Shown: in pieces, positions 25,770 through 33,103 of the stretch | Layout of the letters: each line of letters opens with the position of its first letter | How positions within the stretch are numbered: the first letter of the stretch is position 1 | Assembly (NCBI GenBank): GCA_034432375.1 | Contig: DAOUCA010000107.1 | Span: 109,566-173,565 of the forward strand | Length of the DNA: 64,000 nt | Source of the DNA: JAHBVH01 sp034432375 | GTDB taxonomy: Bacteria > Chloroflexota > Anaerolineae > Caldilineales > Caldilineaceae | Reading direction: 5' to 3' | The notes under the pieces: generated by a model | The model's database searches: none | What the model was told of the DNA's origin: nothing | Seen by the model: the letters and a program-made list of their open reading frames with translations, nothing else | Made by a program: the position numbers and the translations under genes

Positions 25770-26894
25770 CTAAAGCTCCCGCCGCGCCACCACCTTATCC
25801 TCATCAATTTCATAGCCAAACCCGGTCCCCGTCGGTAATTCAAAATAGCCATTCACCGGTTCGTAGAAATCTTTGAAGAAGTATTGGAAGTTGTGATTGA
25901 TCTTCACCCCCCACTCAGCCAGCGGTGCAATGCGGGCCGGCTGGGCGAAGAGCAGATGGATTGCGTTGCGGCTGGTTTCATTGGCGTGCGGCACCAATGG
26001 CAGCCCATAGACCGCCAGCAGCGCAGCAATCTTGCGCATTTCGGTTAGGCCACCGGTTGAGGCTAGTTCAGGTTGGTGAACCGTTGCCGCACCAGTCTCA
26101 AGCGCCTGTTTAAATTGCCAACGGGTCACCAGCCGTTCGCCAAAGGCGAGTGGAATTGTGGTCGCCTTGGCCAGCCGCGTGTAGGCTTCTAGGTCTTCGG
26201 GGTTCAAGGGTTCTTCTAGCCAGGTGGGGTGATAGGGCTCCAAGCGCCGTGCCAACTTGATCGCATAGAGCAGCGAGTTGCCGGAGGAGTTGGAGAGGAT
26301 ACAGTCGAACATCAGGTCGATCCCGTCGCCAACCGCTTCGCGCACGGCCCGTACCAGCGCTTCATTCTGGCGCAATCCCTCCTCCCCCGCCGCTTCGTTA
26401 TAGGGCAAATACCACTTGAGACCGCTAAAGCCCTTGCCCACCCATTCCAATGACCGCTGCGCGGCTTGCGCCGGATCGGTGGCAAACCCGAGCAGCGCGG
26501 CGTAGGCTCGAATGCGCGGCTGGCACGGTCCACCGAGCAAGTGATAAACCGGTTCTTCTTTGGCATGGCCAATCAGATCCCAAAGCGCCAGATCGAGCGT
26601 TGACAGCGCATGTAGGTGGCGTGTGTGGGGATAGCCACTGGTAAAAATCTTCTCCCACAGGTATTCGACCGCCAGCGGATCTTCACCGCTTAGCCGTTCA
26701 CCCAGTGCCTTGACTTCGGCAGAGCCACCCAACGCCAACCCACTGATCCCCTCATCCGTATCGATCTGCGTAAAAGTACCGCGATGATTGCTCACCTGCC
26801 CAGGGGCCAGACCACCGCGCGCCGTCTCATAGAGCGCCTCGCCGCTGCGCGCCTCTCCTTCTAACTCAAAGACCTTTACCGCCGTAATCTTCAT
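25770..26894 (-). CDS. Mandelate racemase/muconate-lactonizing enzyme family protein, divergent
   Basis: This 374-residue member of the enolase superfamily has YAALLGF, a GLKWYLPYN strand-two motif, the metal ligands in DLMFDCILSNSSGN, WLEEPLNPED and AFGERLVTRW, and the histidine in LVPHANETSRNA. The Lys on strand two and the histidine near strand seven are consistent with an acid-sugar dehydratase or racemase. It is clearly a different subfamily from the tandem pair to its left. The start is the ATG at 26894, with no strong ribosome site. Confidence 0.85.
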   Translation of the reverse strand: MKITAVKVFELEGEARSGEALYETARGGLAPGQVSNHRGTFTQIDTDEGISGLALGGSAEVKALGERLSGEDPLAVEYLWEKIFTSGYPHTRHLHALSTLDLALWDLIGHAKEEPVYHLLGGPCQPRIRAYAALLGFATDPAQAAQRSLEWVGKGFSGLKWYLPYNEAAGEEGLRQNEALVRAVREAVGDGIDLMFDCILSNSSGNSLLYAIKLARRLEPYHPTWLEEPLNPEDLEAYTRLAKATTIPLAFGERLVTRWQFKQALETGAATVHQPELASTGGLTEMRKIAALLAVYGLPLVPHANETSRNAIHLLFAQPARIAPLAEWGVKINHNFQYFFKDFYEPVNGYFELPTGTGFGYEIDEDKVVARREL

Positions 26895-26942
26895 GTTTGC
26901 AATCCTTTTAACTTCGGCAGCGAAATGCTACGTATTATATCC

Positions 26943-27017
26943 ATAGGACTTACGCGGTTCGCCGGTTGAGTAGCGGGCTTTTTGCGTATCGAAACTAGAG
27001 AACTGCGTAAGTCCTAA
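26943..27017 (+). repeat. 75-bp palindromic repeat, copy 2
   Basis: It opens ATAGGACTTACGCGGTTCGC and closes AGAACTGCGTAAGTCCTAA, with GGTTGAGTAG and GCGTATCGAAAC between. It is the cleanest member of the family and lies between two leftward genes. Confidence 0.88.
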
Positions 27018-27090
27018 TCTACTAACTTGTAGTCGTCAAGCTTTGTCACGCTGAAAGCGTCTCCAAATTGGGCCGAGTTCGAAGACACTT

Positions 27091-28302
27091 TCAGCGTGAC
27101 AATTTGCCTTGCAATAGCAGCGGCAGCAGCGCGTAAAACTTCGTCGCCTCGACCACCTCATCGAGCGGCACATGCTCATTGACGGCGTGGGCATAGATCT
27201 CATTGCCCGGCCCAAAGCCAATCGCGGGGATGCCCGCCTTGCCTCGCCAGTAGTTGCCATTGGTGGAGAAATCCCATTTGCCGGCGGGGACCGCTTTCCC
27301 CCACAGCACTTCGCATGTGGCAAGCCCGGCCAGCACAAAGGGATCATCTTCTGCTAATGCCCAGGCGGGGAAATACTTTTCATAGGCAAAGACCGCGCCG
27401 GTGTGACTTGGCTCGGTGTAGAGCAATTCTTCAATGCGAAAATCAGCGCGATGTTGCGCTGGAATGACAGCCTCAAGCTCGGCGATCACGCTCGCTTTGG
27501 TATCGCCAAAGGTGACGCGGCGGTCGATAAAGATGCGACACTCATCGGGCACGGCGTTGTCGCTCGGGCTGACGCTCTCGATGCGTGTCACTGTAATGCG
27601 TCCCTGCCCCAGAAAGTCATGGGTGCGCAAGGTTGGTTCCATCTTGTCGATCGCATCGATCACCGGCAGCATCTTGTAAATTGCGTTGTCGCCCATATAA
27701 TTGCTGGCGGCGTGGGCACTCTTGCCCTTGCAGATCACCTCCAACTCCAGCCGCCCCTTGTGGCCGCGATAAACTTGCATCTGTGTCGGCTCGCCGATTA
27801 CCACAAAGTCTGGCGTTACCCTTTGCCACTCGACAAAGGCCTGACAGCCGACGCCATCGCACCACTCTTCAATATTGCCCAGGTAGTAGGCGGAATAGCC
27901 GTCGAGCAGCCCCAGGTCGCGCGCAAGCGCCATGCCATAGACCATGCCCGGCGTGCTACCTTTTTCGTCGAGCGCGCCACGCGCGTAGAGTAGCCCATCC
28001 TCAATTTTGCCCACAAAGGGATCCCACGGCCACTGGCTGGGATCGCCAATGCCGACGGTATCGATGTGACTATCGTAAAGAATGGTCGTCGGCCCATTGC
28101 CAATCCGCCCGACAATTGAACCATAGCGGTCAATATAGACTTCGTCAAAGCCAAGCTTGCGCATCTCCTCGCCAATGCGCTGCCCCACCACCTCGATGTC
28201 ACTATTTATACTCGGAATGGCCACGATTTCTCGGAAAAAAGTTAAGATTGCGGTGCGTTGCGTGGCAACAGCTTGGTGTAATTGTTCAATAATTGCTTGC
28301 AT
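27091..28302 (-). CDS. YgeY-type M20 family metallo-hydrolase
   Basis: This protein of about 403 residues is a di-zinc M20 hydrolase (YDSHIDTVGIGDPSQWPWDPF, NIEEWCDGVGC, GKSAHAASNYMGDNAIY, GNEIYAHAVNEHVP). The pattern, notably DSHIDTVG with RGALDEKGSTPGMVY, matches the YgeY family. In enterobacteria and clostridia that family sits in gene clusters with selenium-dependent hydroxylases, hydantoinase and carbamate kinase. I set the start at the ATG at 28302. The longer frame to 28407 runs back through a palindromic repeat of the GACGCTGGAGCGTC type and is unlikely to be translated. Its neighbour upstream on the same strand is carbamate kinase, so the two probably act together. Confidence 0.85.
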   Translation of the reverse strand: MQAIIEQLHQAVATQRTAILTFFREIVAIPSINSDIEVVGQRIGEEMRKLGFDEVYIDRYGSIVGRIGNGPTTILYDSHIDTVGIGDPSQWPWDPFVGKIEDGLLYARGALDEKGSTPGMVYGMALARDLGLLDGYSAYYLGNIEEWCDGVGCQAFVEWQRVTPDFVVIGEPTQMQVYRGHKGRLELEVICKGKSAHAASNYMGDNAIYKMLPVIDAIDKMEPTLRTHDFLGQGRITVTRIESVSPSDNAVPDECRIFIDRRVTFGDTKASVIAELEAVIPAQHRADFRIEELLYTEPSHTGAVFAYEKYFPAWALAEDDPFVLAGLATCEVLWGKAVPAGKWDFSTNGNYWRGKAGIPAIGFGPGNEIYAHAVNEHVPLDEVVEATKFYALLPLLLQGKLSR

Positions 28303-28334
28303 TTTTTCTCTCATAGGCTGTTGGCAACGTGTAG

Positions 28335-28415
28335 GAGCAATCGTTTTGCTCAGGAATGCTCGTGTTCGACGCTGGAGCGTCGGGGCTACCATTCCACGCC
28401 GGAGCATGGAACGAG
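28335..28415. repeat. GACGCTGGAGCGTC / CCGGAGCATGG palindromic repeat
   Basis: Between the YgeY and carbamate kinase genes lie the palindromes CGACGCTGGAGCGTCG and CATTCCACGCCGGAGCATGGAACG. These resemble short interspersed repeats common in cyanobacterial and Chloroflexota genomes. They explain the spurious N-terminal extension of the YgeY frame. Confidence 0.6.
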
Positions 28416-28440
28416 TCGTTACCTTGCTTCTCTTGATATT

Positions 28441-29397
28441 CTACATATTGCCCCTGGTAATCCAAGTACCGGTTTCATGACGCAGGGCGCGGGCGATATT
28501 CGGTGGGTCGGTGATCAACGCCGACTGCCCTGTTGCGCGCACAAAGCCAATCGCCGCTTCGACCTTTGGCCCCATGCTGCCGGCGGCAAAGTGCCCGTCA
28601 TCGGCATAGCGCTGCAATTCGTCGACTGTGGTCTCGTGCAAATTTTGCTGTTGCGCGGTGTTGAAGTGAACGGCAACCGCTTCGATCCCCGTTGAGATGA
28701 GCAAGAGGTCGGCGTTAAGTTGGGTGGCCAAGAGCGCGCTGGTACGGTCCTTGTCGACAACGCCATAGACCCCCTTGAGTTCCCGCAATTCGCCACTGGC
28801 GTTTTGCACCACGGGAATGCCACCGCCACCACCAGCGATGACGACTTGGTCCGCCGCTAGCAACGTGCGGATGGCCGTTATTTCAATGATCGACCGCGGC
28901 TGGGGCGAAGCCACGATACGACGCCAACCGCGACCGGCATCCTCCATCACCTGCCAGCCTTGCGCTTCAAAGGTTCGCGCCTGTGCTTCGCTCAAGAAGG
29001 CACCAATGGGCTTGGTGGGGTGGGCAAAGGCGGGGTCATCGCCATCGACCAGGGTCTGGGTGATCAACGTGACGACGGAGCGCTTGATGCCGCGGCTGTA
29101 GAGTTCGTTGTGCAGCGCTTGTTGTAACATATAGCCAATCCCGCCCTGCGTATCCGCGACCATCAGATCAAGCGGAATCGGTGAGACTTCGCTGGTGGCA
29201 AGTTCGTTGCGACGCAGGATGAAGCCAACTTGTGGCCCATTGCCGTGGGTAACCACCAGCCGCCAGCCATTTTCGATCAGATCGGCCAAATGGCGACAAG
29301 TCTCACGGATTGCATCCCACTGGTGGGGAATGTCGGAGCGAGATGGGTCTGGGATGAGAGAGTTGCCACCAATCGCAATCAAGGCTATTTTTGACAT
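28441..29397 (-). CDS. arcC: Carbamate kinase
   Basis: The 318-residue protein has the carbamate kinase signatures IALIAIGGNSLI, VVTHGNGPQVGFILRRNE, TQGGIGYMLQQAL, VIAGGGGGIPVV, VDKDRTSALLA and FAAGSMGPKVEAAI. It makes ATP and carbamate from carbamoyl phosphate and ADP, the energy-yielding end of ureide, allantoin or arginine breakdown. GGGAG precedes the ATG at 29397 by about six bases. A start at 29409 would add only four residues. No carbamoyltransferase lies in the window, so the source of carbamoyl phosphate is unseen. Confidence 0.93.
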   Translation of the reverse strand: MSKIALIAIGGNSLIPDPSRSDIPHQWDAIRETCRHLADLIENGWRLVVTHGNGPQVGFILRRNELATSEVSPIPLDLMVADTQGGIGYMLQQALHNELYSRGIKRSVVTLITQTLVDGDDPAFAHPTKPIGAFLSEAQARTFEAQGWQVMEDAGRGWRRIVASPQPRSIIEITAIRTLLAADQVVIAGGGGGIPVVQNASGELRELKGVYGVVDKDRTSALLATQLNADLLLISTGIEAVAVHFNTAQQQNLHETTVDELQRYADDGHFAAGSMGPKVEAAIGFVRATGQSALITDPPNIARALRHETGTWITRGNM

Positions 29398-29799
29398 AGA
29401 AGCTCCCATCTGATCATTCTGAAAAGTAGATTGTTGCGGAGTTTCGCAGAACGCTGGCTGCGTAGGCCACCTTTTGTCAGGATTGTTAGGAGCCTTCTGG
29501 GCGCGAAGCGGAACTCCGCATAACCTCTATTAGTTTATGTACAAGTTATGATAGAATCATTAAAGCGCAGAGCGATGTAGAATGCAAAGGCGCTATATGA
29601 TGACTGACGGCTGCGAATCGGCTGCGTTTTGTAGCAGAGTCCACAGCAACAGCTTGCATAGGTCCGTATACTACTTTTAGAGAAGATGGCGTATTTTTAC
29701 CTGCCGCGCGTTGCACTTTTATGAATGTAGATACGGACAGATCGTCATAATTTGGGAAGGGTTGAAGCCATCTGCTATACTGCGGTTAAATCGATTAGA

Positions 29800-29860
29800 T
29801 TTAGGACTTATCCATAAATTCGGTTGTAGCCCCGAGGAATAGAGAATTTAGGGTTAGACG
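29800..29860 (+). repeat. TAAATTCGG...CAGAGAATTTA palindromic repeat, copy 1
   Basis: CATAAATTCGGTTGTAGCCC and GGAATAGAGAATTTAGGG form complementary ends around a short centre. Better copies are at 49786-49842 and, changed in its arms, 47192-47245. Confidence 0.55.
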
Positions 29861-30010
29861 CAGGACTTAGGCCACTCCAGAAAAATAAGTATCCATAACT
29901 ATTTGCTTTTCTTCGTGTGTCTACTAAGAAATATGGCGTCCGCCACTGTTTCTTCAGTGTGAAATAGGGCCTCGCCCTTTAGTTGCTTCGTGGATCATTT
30001 AATTCTTGGA

Positions 30011-30085
30011 ATAGCCTTACGCAGTTTGCCGGTTGAGTCGCGTGCATTTCTGCGTATCGAAACCAGAGAACTGCGTAAGTCCTAA
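30011..30085 (+). repeat. 75-bp palindromic repeat, copy 3
   Basis: It opens ATAGCCTTACGCAGTTTGCC and closes AGAGAACTGCGTAAGTCCTAA, with GGTTGAGTCG and GCGTATCGAAACCAG inside. It lies just upstream of two small membrane protein genes. Confidence 0.85.
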
Positions 30086-30111
30086 GACTTTTAGACGAGA
30101 AAGAGATCAAC

Positions 30112-30387
30112 ATGGCGTTTTGGCGCGATCTATCGGTGATCTGGTTGTCGCTCTTCTGTTTTGTGGGGATGGCGATACCGTTGGTGGTTCTCTATTATGC
30201 CGTTCGTGGGATGAATGCACTCCACAGTAAAAGTTACAATCTGCTGCGCCACGCACAAGTGGTCAGTAGCAAAGTACCAAGGCAGACTGAACGGATCGCC
30301 AATCGGGTAAGTGAACCAGTGATTCAACTACAAAAACGGGCAAAACGTGCAGAGTCTTTTCTGCAATCATTGCTTAACGAACTTTGA
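30112..30387 (+). CDS. Small membrane protein with one transmembrane helix
   Basis: This 91-residue protein has a single hydrophobic segment (about residues 7-31, IWLSLFCFVGMAIPLVVLYYAV) followed by a basic, helical cytosolic or periplasmic tail rich in Gln, Arg and Lys that could form a coiled coil. AGAAAGAG precedes the ATG. A second small membrane protein gene begins 12 bases downstream, so the two are probably co-translated and may form a complex. I do not recognise the family. Confidence 0.65.
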   Translation: MAFWRDLSVIWLSLFCFVGMAIPLVVLYYAVRGMNALHSKSYNLLRHAQVVSSKVPRQTERIANRVSEPVIQLQKRAKRAESFLQSLLNEL

Positions 30388-30399
30388 GAGAGATATTTT

Positions 30400-30600
30400 A
30401 TGAGCCATCGTACAAAAGCAATTTTGGTAGGTCTGTTGGCGGGTGCCTTTTTGGGCGCGACGTTTGGTTGGGTCGTTGGCAATAACGAGCCCGATGAAGA
30501 GATGCCAGGGCTCGCTGCATTGGGGCCAGGTGACTATTTTCAACTGGGCATCAGCATTCTCACATTGGCTCGCCAATTTGGTAGCATGATCCACGGGTAA
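30400..30600 (+). CDS. Very small membrane protein
   Basis: The 66-residue protein has an N-terminal glycine/alanine-rich transmembrane segment (ILVGLLAGAFLGATFGWVVG) and an acidic then hydrophobic tail. The segment resembles the YtxH-like or gas-vesicle-accessory type of small helical anchors only in a general way. AGAGAG lies before the ATG. It is tightly spaced behind the 91-residue gene. The stop is followed at once by a short tandem repeat. Confidence 0.6.
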   Translation: MSHRTKAILVGLLAGAFLGATFGWVVGNNEPDEEMPGLAALGPGDYFQLGISILTLARQFGSMIHG

Positions 30601-30665
30601 AACATCCCATGAGTAACATCCCATGAGTAACATCCCATGAGTACATCTCATGAGTAACACCCATG
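30601..30665 (+). repeat. 14-bp tandem repeat (AACATCCCATGAGT), about 4.5 copies
   Basis: Three perfect units are followed by a 13-base variant and a partial unit, starting directly after the stop codon of the preceding gene. Each unit contains an ATG, but no ribosome site or frame of note results. Confidence 0.85.
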
Positions 30666-30758
30666 CGCCGTATGAATTGTTTTGCGATCAAAGGTTCAGC
30701 GCAGTCACAGAATCGCTAACTGCTGACGCTGTAACCATTGAATGGCGAAACCTATCAT

Positions 30759-30834
30759 ATAGGAGTTACGCAGCCTTCTGGTTTCGAGATAGTAAACCGT
30801 CGTCTACGCAACCGGCGCTCTGCGTAAGTTCTAT
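30759..30834 (-). repeat. 75-bp palindromic repeat, copy 4 (reverse orientation)
   Basis: Read on the minus strand it opens ATAGAACTTACGCAGAGCGC and has GCCGGTTG and TCGAAACCAGAAGG inside, closing CTGCGTAACTCCTAT. It lies in the leader of the FprA-like gene. Confidence 0.75.
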
Positions 30835-30855
30835 TATAAAGCGAAGGAGTGACGT

Positions 30856-32265
30856 GTGGCTGCACAATTAGGCACAGCGGAACGACCGCTGCGCGTTGCC
30901 ATTATTGGGGCAGGGCCCTCTGGATTTTATGCTGCCGGTGCCCTGCTTCAACAAAAAGATATTGCTGTGACGGTGGATATGTTTGATCGTCTACCGACCC
31001 CTTATGGCCTTGTACGCTACGGTGTCGCCCCCGATCATCAAAAGATCAAGTCTGTCACCAAAGTTTATGAACGTACCGCTGCCGATCCACGCTTTCGCTT
31101 CTACGGTAACATTCGCTTTGGCCGAGATATTAATCATGCCGAACTACGCCGATTTTACGATCAGATTCTCTACGCCGTGGGAGCTCAATCGGATCGCAAG
31201 CTCAATATCCCAGGTGAGGATCTGGTTGGCAGCTTTTCTGCTACCGAATTTGTCGCCTGGTACAATGGCCACCCCGATTTTGCCGATCTAGACTTCGACT
31301 TGAGCTGCGAAGCTGCTGTGGTGGTGGGGGTTGGCAATGTCGCACTCGATGTAACTCGCGTGCTTGCCAAGTCGGTCGATGAGCTCAACATGACCGATAT
31401 TGCTGACCATGCGCTCGCAACCCTAGCGGCCAGCAAGATCAAGGATATTTATGTCCTCTCCCGCCGCGGGCCAGCGCAAGCCAAATTTACACCACCGGAA
31501 ATTAAAGAGTTCGGCGAGTTGGCAATTGCCGATGTTGTCGTTGACGCCGCGGCGTTGGAATTGGATGAGGCCAGCGCCGCCGAGGCTGCCGCTAGCTCAG
31601 AGACTCAACGCAATTTAGCCCATTTGCAGGATTATAGTACACGGCCACTGACGGGTAAAGAGCGGCGTGTCCATTTCTGTTTTCTCGTCTCGCCAGTCGA
31701 ACTACTGGAAGAGGATGGCAAGGTGGCCGCGGTTCGGATAGAAAAGAATTTTTTGCGTGCCGATGAGAGCGGCTATCTCAACGCCGAGGGGACCGGCGAA
31801 TTTGAAACGATCCCCGCGGGGTTGGTGTTACGCTCGGTTGGCTATAAAGGGATTCCGCTGGAAGATGTACCCTATGACAAACGCCGCGGCACCATTCCCA
31901 ATGATCAAGGGCGTGTCAAGAATCCAGAGAGTGGTGAAATCATCCGTGGGGAATATGTGGTGGGATGGGCCAAGCGCGGCCCCAGTGGCGTCATCGGCAC
32001 CAACAAACCCGATGCTGTGGAAACGGTGGCGATGATGCTCACCGATCTGTCCAATCTTCTTCCGGCACCAGAGCCCGACCCCGCTGCGATTGATGCCCTC
32101 TTGGAAGAGCGCAAACTTGATTTTGTCACCATTGAAGGGTGGCGTATTCTTGACCAATTGGAAGTGGCCAAAGGGGAAGCGGACGGTCGTCCTCGTATTA
32201 AATTCACCCGCATTCAAGATATGCTTGAAGCCCTTCACGCTCAAATTCGCATTAAACGGGGGTGA
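30856..32265 (+). CDS. FprA-type ferredoxin-NADP reductase (adrenodoxin reductase family)
   Basis: The 469-residue protein begins with the FAD motif VAIIGAGPSGFYAAGALL, then the family-specific TPYGLVRYGVAPDHQKIKSV, an NADP-binding VVGVGNVALDVTRVL and the C-terminal GWAKRGPSGVIGTNKPDA. These match adrenodoxin-reductase-type FNRs such as mycobacterial FprA. It would pass electrons between NADPH and a ferredoxin. No ferredoxin gene is close by. The GTG start is preceded by AAGGAG. An inverted octamer-repeat array follows the stop and separates it from the convergent selenoprotein-like gene. Confidence 0.9.
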   Translation: MAAQLGTAERPLRVAIIGAGPSGFYAAGALLQQKDIAVTVDMFDRLPTPYGLVRYGVAPDHQKIKSVTKVYERTAADPRFRFYGNIRFGRDINHAELRRFYDQILYAVGAQSDRKLNIPGEDLVGSFSATEFVAWYNGHPDFADLDFDLSCEAAVVVGVGNVALDVTRVLAKSVDELNMTDIADHALATLAASKIKDIYVLSRRGPAQAKFTPPEIKEFGELAIADVVVDAAALELDEASAAEAAASSETQRNLAHLQDYSTRPLTGKERRVHFCFLVSPVELLEEDGKVAAVRIEKNFLRADESGYLNAEGTGEFETIPAGLVLRSVGYKGIPLEDVPYDKRRGTIPNDQGRVKNPESGEIIRGEYVVGWAKRGPSGVIGTNKPDAVETVAMMLTDLSNLLPAPEPDPAAIDALLEERKLDFVTIEGWRILDQLEVAKGEADGRPRIKFTRIQDMLEALHAQIRIKRG

Positions 32266-32337
32266 GGGGACAGTAGGACGGTAAAACGGTAAGACCGTAG
32301 ATCACCGACTGATTTACCGCTTTACTGTCCTACTGCT
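32266..32337. repeat. Inverted octamer repeats between convergent genes
   Basis: CAGTAGGACGGTAAAACGGTAA on the left and TTACCGCTTTACTGTCCTACTG on the right are near-perfect complements. They fill the whole space between two convergent stops, as at 25624-25769, and suggest a shared two-way terminator design. Confidence 0.75.
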
Positions 32338-32973
32338 CTACTGATCTCCTGCTTTTCCACTCTCCGCCCGAATCTGCTCGACCACTTGCGTGAGCACGGC
32401 ATAAGGCTGTGCGCCAGAGACGAGGTATTTGTCTTGAAAGACGAGGGCCGGTACACCGTTGATGCCATAGCTATGCGCCGTTGCTACGTCTCCCAACACC
32501 GCCTGCTCCCAGGTAGGGTCGGCCAGTGCTGCCAAAAAGGCCTCCCGTTCCAGCCCTGCAGCCTCCGCAATGGCCACCAGAACTTCCGTCTCGCCGATAT
32601 CCTTGGCCTCATGCCAATAGGCGTGCAAAACGCCGTCATGATAGGCTGGACCAACCCCCTGGGCTTCGGCATACTTCGCCCCGATCAAGGCTGGGCGGCT
32701 ATCAATCCCCCACGGCCCTTGATTCAGGTCGAGGCCATACTGTTCCTTGGCAATGGCATAGAGCCGTGGGCGACCAGCCATGATCTTTTCGCGATACTCC
32801 GGCGGCAGCGGCGGTGCCCCGCGCGGGCGCAATTCAAACGAGCGCCAGTCGATCGTCACGCCATGTGATGTTACGAGCTTCTCCAAACTGGAGGCCACGA
32901 GGTAGCACCACGGTCAGACATAGTCCGACCAGACATCAATGTGGATGGGGTTGGTGTTGGTAGATTCGGTCAT
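32338..32973 (-). CDS. Candidate selenoprotein: DsbA/FrnE-family thiol oxidoreductase with in-frame TGA (Sec-Pro-Trp-Cys)
   Basis: From the ATG at 32973 (AAAGGA about ten bases upstream) the frame reads MTESTNTNPIHIDVWSDYV, then TGA at 32916-32914, then PWCYLVASSLEKL and on to 32338 without a further stop. FrnE-like DsbA proteins have CPWC at exactly this place, so the TGA replaces the first redox cysteine and the motif becomes U-P-W-C, residues 20-23. The rest (LRPRGAPPLPPEYREK, LHAYWHEAKDIGETEVL, GINGVPALVF with its cis-proline) is a complete DsbA/FrnE fold of normal length (211 residues). A hairpin lies in SECIS range after the TGA. Starting downstream at a GTG at 32898 would drop the active site and is not credible. 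A sequencing error or a decaying gene are the alternatives. Confidence 0.75.
32877..32895 (-). promoter_or_regulatory. Candidate bacterial SECIS hairpin
   Basis: On the minus strand GCCTCCAGTTTGGAGAAGC folds as CTCCA / TGGAG with a GTT loop and a further GC pair across a two-base bulge. The loop begins about 25 bases after the TGA, within the spacing known for bacterial SECIS elements. The loop guanine is as expected. The stem is short, so the call is tentative. Confidence 0.45.
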
Positions 32974-33103
32974 TGAAATTAAGTCCTTTTTCATTCGTCA
33001 TTTAAGATTGGAGATTGACCCACTCTACCATTAAATGGATGAATCCACAATCATTCAACAATAGATGATTGATCCCCCAAAACATCTGTGCTATCATTAC
33101 CCT

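Larger units (their letters stand above)
29410..30111. other. Gene-poor spacer with several palindromic repeats
   Basis: No coding frame is supported in 700 bases. It contains an inverted pair GCGGAGTT / AACTCCGC spanning 29436-29519, a TCGGTTGTAGCCC-type repeat at 29800-29860 and a 75-bp palindrome at 30011-30085. Repeats make up a large part of it. Confidence 0.6.

Noticed and set aside
32338..32898. Shorter form of the FrnE-like gene starting at a GTG
   Set aside because: It lacks the redox motif and a ribosome site. The 75 bases before it continue the same fold from a good ATG with only the TGA in the way.
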